Shown: piece after piece, positions 1-9,772 of the stretch
How the letters are laid out: every line of letters starts with the position of its first letter
Position numbering within the stretch: position 1 is the first letter of the stretch
From: Burkholderiaceae bacterium
GTDB lineage: Bacteria; Pseudomonadota; Gammaproteobacteria; Burkholderiales; Burkholderiaceae
DNA: 37,097 nucleotides
Reading direction: 5' to 3'
NCBI GenBank assembly: GCA_947461805.1
Contig: CANHMJ010000002.1
Coordinates: forward strand, 1-37,097
Made by a program: the position numbers and the translations under genes
The notes under the pieces: model-generated
The model's database searches: none
Told to the model about the DNA's origin: nothing
What the model saw: the letters and a program-made list of their open reading frames with translations, nothing else

Positions 1-84
1 AAAATCAAGCAAAACAGGCTTATCAGATTGGAGAACATCTTGCTCGAATGAAGCGTCACTGACGTATTTAATGCCGGCACCCAT
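1..84 (-). CDS. trxA: Thioredoxin TrxA, N-terminal fragment (runs off the left edge)
   Basis: Reverse complement of 84..1 reads MGAGIKYVSDASFEQDVLQSDKPVLLDF, typical of a thioredoxin N-terminus; too short for the ORF track. Confidence 0.8.
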   Translation of the reverse strand, partial: MGAGIKYVSDASFEQDVLQSDKPVLLDF

Positions 85-181
85 GAAAAATTCCTTATTT
101 ATTAGTATGTCGAAGCTTATATTAGCAATAAGCCAGCTTTCCTGCCTAAAACAACAGATTACCGCATAAATCCAATCGCCC

Positions 182-3100
182 ATGAAAACCCCCGCTGCCT
201 TTCCGAGCATCTCTTTGCGTGATACGCCAGGATATGGGCGGCCGCAGGCGTGGTCGGTTCGTCCTGATCGGAATGCGCTAGAAACCCTCTCTGGCGGTAT
301 ATGGAATGTGGCCAAGCAAACAGGTCAGCGACCCCTGGTTGTCTTGAGTACGGCTGGACCATTAATGGCCTTGCGCAGTAGTTTGGAGCGCCATCGCCCC
401 GCAGAAATCAACCCCCAGATTGCCTTTTTGCCGGAGGTAATGAGTCTGCAGGATTGGCTGGGATCTGCCCCGCAAAGCTGGGTATTTCCAAAAGCCCAAA
501 CACCCCTAGAGCGTTGGTTAGCGGTGCATGCCGCACTTCAAGCGCACCCCAAACTGCGTGTCTGGTTTAAGGCGGAGAGTGAGGCAGGAGCATGGGGTTT
601 AGCTCAGGCCATTATTGCCGCCTGCGACACCTTATCGAGCACTGTGTTGTCCCAGTTATCCCTGTCGCCACTTGCGCTCGATCCCCAAGAGGGCGCGTCA
701 TCGGCTGATGCATGGTTGTCCTCATTAGAGCAATTGCTGGATAACGCGATCGAACAGGCTTATCCAGCACTAGCCCGCAAGGTGGTCGACCGAGAGGCAG
801 AGGTATTGCTGCTCTTTTGGCGTTACCTCAGCGATGCAGGTAACCCGATTGTGCGTAAGCACCTTGCACTCGCAGCATACTTACGGACTGCAAAAGAGGC
901 GCAGCATGCAAGGCCTTTTATTTGGGTTCAAACCGCCGATGGCCTCGCAAGTGATCGCGCTGTGATGCAGCGCTTTATGGACGAGTACGCAGTTCATGCT
1001 CCAGTAATTGATATTGGTCTGAACTGGAGCGATGTTGGCTTGTGGCCCGAAGCATTATCGGCGGTAGAGGGTGAAGCAAGCCAAGCAAAACAAGACGCGA
1101 TTCACAATGCCAAAACCGCGTATCGAGGTCAGTGGCGCTTGCTCTCGGCCAATCGATTTGAAGAGTTGGCATGGATGGCTGCCAAAAGCGTTGAGCAGCA
1201 CATCATCGCTGGCAAGAAAAACATCGCACTCGTTGCTCAAGACCGTTTAGCGGCCCGCCGAACCCGCGCACTCTTGGCGCGTTTTGGTCGAGCGCTCGCG
1301 ATTCGGGATGAAACGGGCTGGAAGTTATCGACGACGCGCGCTGCAGCAGCCCTGCACAGTTGGCTCTCCCTGATCCGCGCGCCCAAAGAGGGTCCTAGTG
1401 CTGCCGATCTATTGGAGTTTTTACAAAACCCGTTTGTCGATATATCAGCCATCTTAGGAAAAGATCCCCAAGACTGCAACGGCTTGATTGCCGAACTGGA
1501 AGATCGCCTGATCGCCAGCCAAGCCCATTCAGGATGGGAATCGTTCTACATTGCAATGGAAGGGGTGCGCTACGGCAACGTATTTCGTCAAGCGCCCGCC
1601 AATCCCTTGCTATTAGAGTTGCTTCAGCGCGTGCGTGGCCGCGCGGTTCAGTGGCGCAGTAAAAATGTGGATGTAAGGCAGGCCTACCAGCAGTTACAAG
1701 GCGACATCGCAGCATTTGGTATGGCAACGACCTTGGCTGCAGACTCTGCTGGCAAGCAATTGCTGGATGTACTTTTGACCTTAGAGATGCCATTGCAGAC
1801 AAGTGCGACGAAGCCAATCCAGCTGCGACTCAGCGAATGGATCAGCCTTTTAAGCTCGGCAATCGAAGAGGCTTCCTATCAAGAGGACAGTAAGCAGGCG
1901 CAGGCCAATCTCAGTATCTTGCCCTTAAGTTCTACGCGCTTGCGAGAATTCGATGCCGTGATTGTGGTTGGCTGCGATGAAAATCTGTTGCCGGCATTTT
2001 CTGAGCCGCCCTTGTTTTTTTCAGAAGCGCTCAATCGACTGCTGCACGGATCGACGATTGAAAATGAATTCAAACAACAAGCGCGCGATCTCTCGCAGCT
2101 CTTAGTGAGTTGCCCCGCAGTGGATTTGCTCTGGCAAAGTAAAAGCAGTAATGGTGAGCCCATTCGTGCTGCTGCATGGATTCAGCGTTTGCAAATGGCC
2201 TTGCCAGATTGGAAGCGAGATGACCAGGATACCTCCACTGGAGGCGTAAAACGCGTGGGCTATAGCGAGCGCATGGACGGCGCCAGCGCGACGCCCAATG
2301 CGGCATTACCTTTGCCTTTATCCATGAGCCCCAGTGCATATCGCACCTTACGTGACTGCCCTTATCGTTACTATGTCCGCAGTTTGCTTGGCTTGCGCAA
2401 GCAACATGGCTTTGATGACGGCGTCGACGCATCCCTAGCTGGGCAAACCATTCATTCGGTATTGCATCAATTTTTCCGGGCACTCAAAACCGAAGAGCAA
2501 ACCAATTTGGCTGCGATTGCCTATGGTAGTCCTGCGCGACGTGCGTGGATGGTGCAGCATTTAAACCAGACGTCTGAGCGGATTTTTGCCAGGTTGATTG
2601 AGGGCGACGAGCGCGTGCTGGGTGTACTGCGCGATTGGCAAAAACAAATTCCGAGCTTTATTGAGTGGGAATTGCAACGCGAGGCCGAAGGCTGGCATTA
2701 CCTTGATGGCGAAATTCAGGTTGGCTTTGATTTGTCGTTCACAACCGAGGACGGAGACCTGCGGATGATGCGCATCGAAGGGTATGTGGATCGCATCGAT
2801 ACCCATATTGATTCGGCAAGCGCAGCAGTGCTCGACTATAAGCACCAGACAGTAAAAAAAGTGCGCGATCGTGCCGCTGGCGTTTTAGATGATCCGCAGT
2901 TGTTAATCTATGCACGCGCAGTGACGGATGCCGACTCCAATGTGCCGATGCAAGGGCGATCGGTTACGGAAGCGGGGTGGGTTGCGCTGAAAACCGAATT
3001 AAAAAATGGCCATGGCAGCGCAGAGCGTTCGGTTGCCGTTGCCGACCTAGCCGATACGGCCAAGCAATCCATCGCACAAATGACCGAGGATGTGGAGCTA

Positions 3101-3193
3101 TTGTGGGCGCGTAAAACCATCAATGCATTTGCACCCGATAGTGTGTGCCGTTATTGTGAGTCGCGCGGTATTTGCAGAAAGGGGATGTGGTGA
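182..3193 (+). CDS. PD-(D/E)XK nuclease family protein, AddB-like helicase/exonuclease subunit
   Basis: 1003 aa. C-terminal nuclease region with GYVDRID...AVLDYKH and an AddB-type cysteine set (RDCPYRYYVR plus CRYCESRGIC) suggesting an Fe-S staple. Overlaps the UvrD-type gene. Confidence 0.85.
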   Translation: MKTPAAFPSISLRDTPGYGRPQAWSVRPDRNALETLSGGIWNVAKQTGQRPLVVLSTAGPLMALRSSLERHRPAEINPQIAFLPEVMSLQDWLGSAPQSWVFPKAQTPLERWLAVHAALQAHPKLRVWFKAESEAGAWGLAQAIIAACDTLSSTVLSQLSLSPLALDPQEGASSADAWLSSLEQLLDNAIEQAYPALARKVVDREAEVLLLFWRYLSDAGNPIVRKHLALAAYLRTAKEAQHARPFIWVQTADGLASDRAVMQRFMDEYAVHAPVIDIGLNWSDVGLWPEALSAVEGEASQAKQDAIHNAKTAYRGQWRLLSANRFEELAWMAAKSVEQHIIAGKKNIALVAQDRLAARRTRALLARFGRALAIRDETGWKLSTTRAAAALHSWLSLIRAPKEGPSAADLLEFLQNPFVDISAILGKDPQDCNGLIAELEDRLIASQAHSGWESFYIAMEGVRYGNVFRQAPANPLLLELLQRVRGRAVQWRSKNVDVRQAYQQLQGDIAAFGMATTLAADSAGKQLLDVLLTLEMPLQTSATKPIQLRLSEWISLLSSAIEEASYQEDSKQAQANLSILPLSSTRLREFDAVIVVGCDENLLPAFSEPPLFFSEALNRLLHGSTIENEFKQQARDLSQLLVSCPAVDLLWQSKSSNGEPIRAAAWIQRLQMALPDWKRDDQDTSTGGVKRVGYSERMDGASATPNAALPLPLSMSPSAYRTLRDCPYRYYVRSLLGLRKQHGFDDGVDASLAGQTIHSVLHQFFRALKTEEQTNLAAIAYGSPARRAWMVQHLNQTSERIFARLIEGDERVLGVLRDWQKQIPSFIEWELQREAEGWHYLDGEIQVGFDLSFTTEDGDLRMMRIEGYVDRIDTHIDSASAAVLDYKHQTVKKVRDRAAGVLDDPQLLIYARAVTDADSNVPMQGRSVTEAGWVALKTELKNGHGSAERSVAVADLADTAKQSIAQMTEDVELLWARKTINAFAPDSVCRYCESRGICRKGMW

Positions 3194-6100
3194 CCCGAGC
3201 GCAATCCAATCAGCAACGCGCGTGCGATCCAGCGCGCTCAGTGATGGTGTCCGCTTGCGCCGGTAGCGGCAAGACCTGGCTGCTAGTGGCGCGTCTGGTA
3301 CGCATCTTATTGGCCGGAGCCAAGCCCCATGAAATTCTGGCATTAACGTTTACGCGCAAGGCTGCCCAAGAGATGCGCGAGCGCTTGTATGGTCTCTTGG
3401 AGCAATTTGCCCGATGCGATGAGGCAACATTACTTGCTGCCCTGCTTGAGCGTGGCCTGAATGACACCGAGGCGCAAGCCGCCGTACCCCAAGCCCGTGC
3501 CTTATATGAAACCGTGCTAGCCAGCCCACAAGCCATTGTGATTGATACCTTCCATGGCTGGTTTGGCAAGCTCTTGGGCGCTGCCCCGGTATCGATTGGC
3601 ATTCAGCCAGGATTTAGTTTGCGCGAAGATAGTAAGCGCCTACAGGAGGAATGTTTAGCCGATTGGTGGAGTCAAGTACCCGAGGAGCTTAAGTCCCATT
3701 ACGAAACCCTATTACAACAGCTCGGTGCTCATGAAACCCTGCAATTTTTAACAGGCAGCTACAGTGCATTTAAGCAACGGGGTGCGTGGACTTTTTTTGA
3801 GGCGCACTGCGCCGAGCGGGGCACTACTCCCATTAAGGAGCTGCAAGGGATGCTGACGCAGGTTAGTGCGCCCGATGCCGTCTTGCGCTTGTGGAACACC
3901 CCGAATGCCCTTGCCGATTTAGAGCTCCTGATGCGTTGCTTTGCCAATAGTACGCAAACCGAAAAAAATTACTGTGCAGTAATTGAAAAAGCGATTGAAG
4001 CCAAAAAAGCCGGATTGGATATTACGCAACTCAACGAGTTAATCGCAGCGCTTGAAGCGATTTTCTTAACGAAAGATAAAACGCCGCGCACCGCCAATTC
4101 CAAAGTATCCGCGGATCTAAAAAAATGGCTGAACAAAACCGATCAGGGCATCAGCGAATCCAGTTACATTGCCTGCAAAGAGGCCTGGGCAGAAGCATTT
4201 TTAGCCAATGTTCAGCGTGAGCGCGAAGCATCTGCTCTAAAACTGAATACCGCCTGGTTTGCCATGAGCGCAGCGATGCTTGCCCATGTGCAGACCAGCA
4301 AAGAGGCGATGCGCGTGCGTGATTTTGATGACTTGGAGATTGGAGTAAGTCAGCTCATGGCGGATTCGAGCCATGCGGCTTACCTCCAGGCTCGGCTCGA
4401 TTCACGCTACCAGCATATCTTGATTGATGAGTTTCAGGATACCAACCCATTGCAGTGGCAGATCTTACGGTCGTGGTTGGAGGGCTATGGCGCTGACGTG
4501 AGCAAGCCGAGTATTTTTATTGTGGGCGATCCAAAGCAATCAATTTACCGTTTTCGGCGCGCCGACCCACGTCTTTTTAACACTGCAAAAGAATTTTTGC
4601 AGGGCGAGCTGGGCGCGGATTTAATTGAGCTCGACGTGACTCGGCGTAATGCGCCAAACATTAATGATGCCGTTAATCGTACCTTTACCAGCGCACTCTT
4701 GCCAGAAAGCTACCCCTATACGCTGCAAACTACGGCATGGACAGCACCACACTCGCTGGATGCAAGAGCAAATGCAGTCAATCAAGGTGAAGCCTATTTA
4801 CTCCCTTTAATTCCTCTGGTAGAACACGAGACGCATGAGCGATCGGGCAATGCCTTTGCAGGCCCATTGCCGGATTCGAGTGAGACGGGCAGTGTCGTGC
4901 AGCGCTATTGTGAGGGCCAGCGTATCGCCCAAATTATTCGCGAGGTGATGCAAACGCGTCGTGTGCTGGAGTCGGTGGATGGGGAGCAAGTTTGGCGCGA
5001 TCCGCGGCCAAGCGATTTCTTACTTTTAGTTAAGCGCCGCAAGTATTTACCGCAGTACGAGCGCGCCATGCGTGAAGCCGAACTTGCTTTTGAAAGTTCA
5101 CGCCTTGGGGGCTTATTAAATACCCTGGAGATTGATGATCTGATTGCACTCTTAACCGTACTCGTTACTCCACGCCATGATTTGCCATTGGCGCAGGTGT
5201 TGCGTAGCCCTCTTTTTGGAGCAAATGAAGATCAAATGCAGTCGCTGGCAATTTCGCTTGCAAGTGAGGGCTACCGATCTTGGTGGGACGCCTTGCAGGC
5301 TAGCCCCGATCCAGTATTACTGAAAGCAGGACGATACCTCGAGCACTGGCGTATTTTAGGGGAGCACTTACCGGTACATGACTTACTCGATCAAATTTAT
5401 GCCGAAAATGATGTACGCATGCGCTATGCGATTGCCTCCGATGATTTACTGAGGCCGCAGGTTTTGGCCAACATCGATGCCTTTTTAGAGCTCGCCCTCA
5501 ATCACGATGGTGGGCGCTATCCGAGTTTAGGTCGCTTTATTGCGGAGATGAAGGCCATGCGCCAGGGCGATGATGATGAAACTCCAGATGAAGGAGAAAT
5601 GGATCTGGATGGCGAGACCGCAGAAACCATTGAACTTGAGGATGCCAGCGCACTCTCCGACGCCGATCGCAATAAACGCGTACGCATGATGACCGTGCAT
5701 GGCGCTAAAGGATTGGAAGCGCCATTTGTGATTTTGCTGGATACCAACCACACCACTGGTATGAATCAGCACCGCGGCATCTTGTTAGATTGGCCCCCCA
5801 ATGAAGTTGCCCCGATTCATTTATCCGCTTATACCAAGGACACCATTACCAGTCCCCGCACGCAGATTCAGGAAGAAGAGCAGCGCATTGCCCGCAATGA
5901 AAACTGGAATGCACTTTATGTGGCCATGACCCGTGCCAAGCAAGGGCTTTGGATCAGTGGCGTAGCGACATCCTCCGCTAAAGAAGGTGGCCTTAATGTT
6001 GATTCCTGGTATCACCGCATTCAATCGGCTGAGCTATCGGATTATGTTGTATCAAAGGAAGTAGCTGCCGCCCCAGATGATGCAAGATCTACCTCCCAAA

Positions 6101-6762
6101 GCCAAGGCGAAGGTCAAAGCGATTCAGGCATGCCATTTTCGATCGATGACTTCGTACTCGACTGGGATTTGGCGCAATCCAGTCATGCCTTGCAACAAGC
6201 GAACATTGAAAGCGGCACTGCAAGTATTAATACTGCAGTTAATTCAACAGAGCCCGAGATTGACCCCCGTATTTTGGAAGACGGTGTGTATTTTCATGCG
6301 CTCTTGGAGTGCTGCACATTACAAAGTGGCGGTACTGCCGCTGATTTGCCGAGTCTGACTCATACTATGAATTGGTTCGGGATTGATGAGGCAAGGGCTA
6401 CGCTAGCTCTGTCGCGGGCTAAAACGGTCTTACAAACGGATACCTTGAAGCCCTACTTGCTGGATGGTAACTGGATTCAGGCGTGGAATGAAATTGATGT
6501 ACTCATTTCCGCTGATGTAACGCAAGAAGCAGGTGAAAACAGTAAAACCATTCATACACGGTTTGATCGTTTAGTTGAGTTTGCGGATCGCTTGGTGATT
6601 TTGGATTACAAACTCAGCCTACCCAAGGAAGGCGATCACAAATCCGCCCTGTATCAAAAGCAGTTGCAGCAGTACGCGACTGGACTGCAAGGCCTCCGAA
6701 ACGATAAACCCATTGCAGCTTATTTGGTTTCAGCGGAGGGAGAGCTGCTGCAATTGGTTTGA
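3172..6762 (+). CDS. UvrD/Rep-type helicase-nuclease, AddA-like
   Basis: 1196 aa. Walker A SACAGSGKT, Walker B ILIDEFQDTNPLQW, GDPKQSIYRFR, MTVHGAKGLEAPFV, VAMTRAKQ, C-terminal nuclease RFDRLVEF..LVILDYK. Confidence 0.9.
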   Translation: MQKGDVVTRAQSNQQRACDPARSVMVSACAGSGKTWLLVARLVRILLAGAKPHEILALTFTRKAAQEMRERLYGLLEQFARCDEATLLAALLERGLNDTEAQAAVPQARALYETVLASPQAIVIDTFHGWFGKLLGAAPVSIGIQPGFSLREDSKRLQEECLADWWSQVPEELKSHYETLLQQLGAHETLQFLTGSYSAFKQRGAWTFFEAHCAERGTTPIKELQGMLTQVSAPDAVLRLWNTPNALADLELLMRCFANSTQTEKNYCAVIEKAIEAKKAGLDITQLNELIAALEAIFLTKDKTPRTANSKVSADLKKWLNKTDQGISESSYIACKEAWAEAFLANVQREREASALKLNTAWFAMSAAMLAHVQTSKEAMRVRDFDDLEIGVSQLMADSSHAAYLQARLDSRYQHILIDEFQDTNPLQWQILRSWLEGYGADVSKPSIFIVGDPKQSIYRFRRADPRLFNTAKEFLQGELGADLIELDVTRRNAPNINDAVNRTFTSALLPESYPYTLQTTAWTAPHSLDARANAVNQGEAYLLPLIPLVEHETHERSGNAFAGPLPDSSETGSVVQRYCEGQRIAQIIREVMQTRRVLESVDGEQVWRDPRPSDFLLLVKRRKYLPQYERAMREAELAFESSRLGGLLNTLEIDDLIALLTVLVTPRHDLPLAQVLRSPLFGANEDQMQSLAISLASEGYRSWWDALQASPDPVLLKAGRYLEHWRILGEHLPVHDLLDQIYAENDVRMRYAIASDDLLRPQVLANIDAFLELALNHDGGRYPSLGRFIAEMKAMRQGDDDETPDEGEMDLDGETAETIELEDASALSDADRNKRVRMMTVHGAKGLEAPFVILLDTNHTTGMNQHRGILLDWPPNEVAPIHLSAYTKDTITSPRTQIQEEEQRIARNENWNALYVAMTRAKQGLWISGVATSSAKEGGLNVDSWYHRIQSAELSDYVVSKEVAAAPDDARSTSQSQGEGQSDSGMPFSIDDFVLDWDLAQSSHALQQANIESGTASINTAVNSTEPEIDPRILEDGVYFHALLECCTLQSGGTAADLPSLTHTMNWFGIDEARATLALSRAKTVLQTDTLKPYLLDGNWIQAWNEIDVLISADVTQEAGENSKTIHTRFDRLVEFADRLVILDYKLSLPKEGDHKSALYQKQLQQYATGLQGLRNDKPIAAYLVSAEGELLQLV

Positions 6763-6772
6763 GCCTACTCTA

Positions 6773-7438
6773 CTAGCCAGCCTCGAGGGCTTTGCGTAAG
6801 TAGGGATCAATATCGCCTTGGCCGAGTAACCATCGTTTGTAGTCGGCAGGTACCTCTGCGATTGCAACCCCTTTGTGTTTTCCAAAGGGCATGACGCTGG
6901 GGGATCGTGCGTTTTCTGAGGCAAGCCAAAGTGCTTCAATGCTGGTAATGGAGCGGGCTTGGCATATGTGCTGCAGGACGACGGCGCAGATCCCGACATC
7001 GGCTAGTGCGCTATGGGCATTTTTTAGCATGTCCTTTGCATTCTTGCGATCGAGAAAATACAGCAGGGCGCTTTGATTGTGGCTATCGAGATCAGGCCAA
7101 ATCGATCGGGCCAAGGCTAAGGTACAGATGCGCTTGATATCGGGATTACCAATGGCTTGCCAATCAAAATCGACGTTGTGACCAATCATGTATTGCGTAT
7201 CCGCTGGCAATGCAAAGGAAGCGCTCGGTGGGCAATCGATCAGCTCTTCATCCAAGATGTGGTGTGTTGCTAAAGCTCCCAAGCTAATCGGCTTGCCTGG
7301 GTTATAGCGTTGTACCCAAGGATTGCAGGTCGCAAATGGGCTTAAGGTGCTGAGCTCAAGCCATGCCGCCTCAATAATGACGGGATTATTTTTATCGGTT
7401 GCTTCGGTATCAAAAATGATGGTGATGGGCATGGGCAA
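6773..7438 (-). CDS. 3'-5' exonuclease (DnaQ/DEDD-like) with C-terminal DUF3820-like domain
   Basis: N-terminal IIFDTEATDKN, IGHNVDFDWQ and SALADVGICAVV (DEDD-like), followed by PFGKHKGVAIAEVPADYKRWLLGQGDIDPYLRKALE. Confidence 0.8.
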   Translation of the reverse strand: MPMPITIIFDTEATDKNNPVIIEAAWLELSTLSPFATCNPWVQRYNPGKPISLGALATHHILDEELIDCPPSASFALPADTQYMIGHNVDFDWQAIGNPDIKRICTLALARSIWPDLDSHNQSALLYFLDRKNAKDMLKNAHSALADVGICAVVLQHICQARSITSIEALWLASENARSPSVMPFGKHKGVAIAEVPADYKRWLLGQGDIDPYLRKALEAG

Positions 7439-7629
7439 TTGCCTGATGTGGTGTTTAGTGTGGATTCAGGTTAGCGACAAGGCTATTGATTTGATTTTAA
7501 GGTAATTGGAGTCGCATTTCATGAGCCACCCAGTGCATACCTTCAGTTATAAGGCGATTTACCGTTTAAGCGCCTATGAACCTAGGTTTTGGCATGGAAA
7601 ATTTGATTAAGCAGCTCATCCGCTTGCTC

Positions 7630-7655
7630 AAAAAAAGACCGCCGAGGCGGTCTTT
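7630..7655 (-). terminator. Intrinsic terminator for a minus-strand transcript
   Basis: AAAGACCGC-CGAG-GCGGTCTTT perfect 9-bp stem (7634-7655) followed on the minus strand by a T7 run (A7 at 7630-7636 on plus). Confidence 0.75.
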
Positions 7656-7711
7656 CAAACTTCAGGAGACAACTGTAATGCTGTAAAAGCGGTGTCGGCA
7701 TGTGCAATCAT
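7655..7711 (-). CDS. Candidate 18-aa small ORF MIAHADTAFTALQLSPEV (leader peptide or small protein)
   Basis: ATG at 7711 preceded by TGAGGAGGT-CGC (strong Shine-Dalgarno); stop directly abuts a strong minus-strand terminator. Not in the ORF track because of length. Confidence 0.4.
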   Translation of the reverse strand: MIAHADTAFTALQLSPEV

Positions 7712-7835
7712 GCGACCTCCTCATTGTCCATGAATCCGGCCGTTAAAACAGAGGGAAAACCCCAAGATTATTAATAATAATTATGCATAATTTCGTATAA
7801 AATCAACCCACCTTAACCAAAGTGGAGTTTGATAT

Positions 7836-9503
7836 ATGGCTACTGCAAAAGCCCCAGCAATGACCAAGGAAGAGCGGAAAGTTATCTTCGCTTCGTCATT
7901 GGGTACTGTATTTGAGTGGTATGACTTTTACTTGTATGGATCGTTAGCAGCCATTATTGCCAAACAGTTCTTTTCTGGACTGGACGAAGGATCGGCATTT
8001 ATTTTTGCCTTATTGGCATTTGCAGCTGGTTTTATCGTGCGCCCCTTTGGTGCTTTGGTGTTTGGTCGCCTCGGTGACTTAATTGGCCGAAAATACACAT
8101 TCTTAGTCACTATTGTGTTGATGGGTAGCGCTACCTTTTTAGTCGGTATATTGCCTACCTATGCAACCATTGGCGTTGCTGCACCAGTCATTTTGATTGC
8201 GTTGCGCATGCTCCAAGGCTTAGCCCTTGGCGGTGAGTACGGTGGCGCGGCTACTTATGTTGCTGAGCATGCTCCGCAAGGTAAGCGTGGCGCCTATACG
8301 GCCTGGATACAAACCACAGCAACATTGGGTTTATTTCTGTCCTTATTGGTTATTTTGTTTACCCGTGAATTGACTGGCCCTAATTTTGAAGTATGGGGCT
8401 GGAGGGTACCTTTTATTCTGTCTATCGTTTTGCTTGGCGTTTCTGTTTACATTCGACTTTCCATGAATGAATCGCCAGCCTTCAAAAAAATGAAGGAAGA
8501 AAACAAGCTTTCTAAGGCGCCTTTAACCGAGTCGTTTGCTGAGTGGAAGAACTTAAAGATTGTTATTTTGGCTTTGTTTGGCCTGGTAGCAGGGCAAGCG
8601 GTTGTTTGGTATACCGGTCAGTTCTATGCGCTGTTCTACCTAACGCAGGTACTCAAGGTAGACCCTAAAACAGCCAACTTATTGATTGCTGCTTCTTTGG
8701 TGATTGGAACGCCATTCTTTATCTTCTTTGGTAACTTGTCGGATAAGATCGGCCGCAAGCCCATCATTATGGCGGGCCTCTTGCTGGCAATCATTACGTA
8801 CATTCCAAATACGCCAGTATCGATTTTTAATGGCTTGACGCACTTTGCGAATCCAGCCCTTGAAAATGCTATGGCTAAATCACCGGCTAGCGTAACGGTC
8901 GATAAAAGCGAGTGTTCCTTCCAATTCAACCCGACCGGTACGGTTAAGTTCACTAGCTCATGCGATATTGCCAAGCAGGTTATGGCAAGCAACTCGGCTA
9001 GCTACACCACGGTCGATGGAGCTCCAGGATCAACTGCCATCGTGAAGATTGGCGAGGTTGAAATTGAAGGTTATAGCGCCAAGGGTTTATCGGGTGATGA
9101 GCTAAAGGCAAAAGATGCAGCCTTTAAGAAAGCCATTCGTACCGCTCTGAATGATGCCGGTTATCCAGCAAAGGCGGATTCCAGCGCTATTAACTACCCT
9201 ATGGTGTTAGCGCTGTTGGTATTGCTGGTGATCTATGTCACGATGGTTTATGCGCCGATTGCTGCAATGCTGGTTGAGATGTTCCCAACCCGTATTCGCT
9301 ACACGTCGATGTCATTGCCATATCACATTGGTAACGGCTGGTTTGGCGGCTTGATGCCTACCATTGCGTTTGCCTTGGTTGCACAGAACGGTAATATTTA
9401 CTATGGTCTGTGGTATCCGATCATTATTGCCGGTATGACATTCATCATTGGTATGCTGTTTGTAAAAGAAACCAAAGATGTTGATATCTATGCGCGTGAT
9501 TAA
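7836..9503 (+). CDS. MFS transporter, metabolite:H+ symporter (MHS) type
   Basis: 555 aa, many TM segments; GTVFEWYDFYLYGSLA, GRLGDLIGRKYTF, LQGLALGGEYGGAATYVAEHAP, YTAWIQTTATLGL. Contains an unusual ~110-aa extramembrane insertion. Confidence 0.9.
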   Translation: MATAKAPAMTKEERKVIFASSLGTVFEWYDFYLYGSLAAIIAKQFFSGLDEGSAFIFALLAFAAGFIVRPFGALVFGRLGDLIGRKYTFLVTIVLMGSATFLVGILPTYATIGVAAPVILIALRMLQGLALGGEYGGAATYVAEHAPQGKRGAYTAWIQTTATLGLFLSLLVILFTRELTGPNFEVWGWRVPFILSIVLLGVSVYIRLSMNESPAFKKMKEENKLSKAPLTESFAEWKNLKIVILALFGLVAGQAVVWYTGQFYALFYLTQVLKVDPKTANLLIAASLVIGTPFFIFFGNLSDKIGRKPIIMAGLLLAIITYIPNTPVSIFNGLTHFANPALENAMAKSPASVTVDKSECSFQFNPTGTVKFTSSCDIAKQVMASNSASYTTVDGAPGSTAIVKIGEVEIEGYSAKGLSGDELKAKDAAFKKAIRTALNDAGYPAKADSSAINYPMVLALLVLLVIYVTMVYAPIAAMLVEMFPTRIRYTSMSLPYHIGNGWFGGLMPTIAFALVAQNGNIYYGLWYPIIIAGMTFIIGMLFVKETKDVDIYARD

Positions 9504-9520
9504 GTTATTGCGTTACTGAA

Positions 9521-9553
9521 AGAAAAACCCCGCTGATGCAGCGGGGTTTTTTA
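9521..9553 (+). terminator. Intrinsic terminator downstream of the MFS gene
   Basis: aaaaaCCCCGCtgatgcaGCGGGGttttttatt. Confidence 0.85.
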
Positions 9554-9561
9554 TTGGCAAA

Positions 9562-9747
9562 TTATTTTTGTTCGGCTGGCTTTGATTCTTTATTTTCTTT
9601 TGCTTCTTTAGATTGATCATGCGCCTGAGTTGCCTCGGCTCCGTGTTTTTCGCCGCCCATATCAATGGGCTCATCGCTTACGGCCAATAGATATCCTGTG
9701 GCTGCCAACAAAATTAGTACTGTAATTGCAATTGCTTTATTACTCAT
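9562..9747 (-). CDS. Small membrane-anchored protein with Lys/Glu-rich tail, unknown function
   Basis: Likely start at MSNKAIAITVLILLAATGYLLAV (9747) with GGAGGGG upstream; one TM helix and a charged C-terminus. The track start at 9819 is probably too long. Confidence 0.55.
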   Translation of the reverse strand: MSNKAIAITVLILLAATGYLLAVSDEPIDMGGEKHGAEATQAHDQSKEAKENKESKPAEQK

Positions 9748-9772
9748 AACATCCCCTCCTAAGATAAGTGCA

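Noticed and set aside
159-3602. Many antisense ORFs (e.g. 1395..1817, 2070..2483, 3210..3602)
   Set aside because: They lie opposite strongly supported nuclease/helicase genes, have no recognisable family, and are typical of shadow ORFs.
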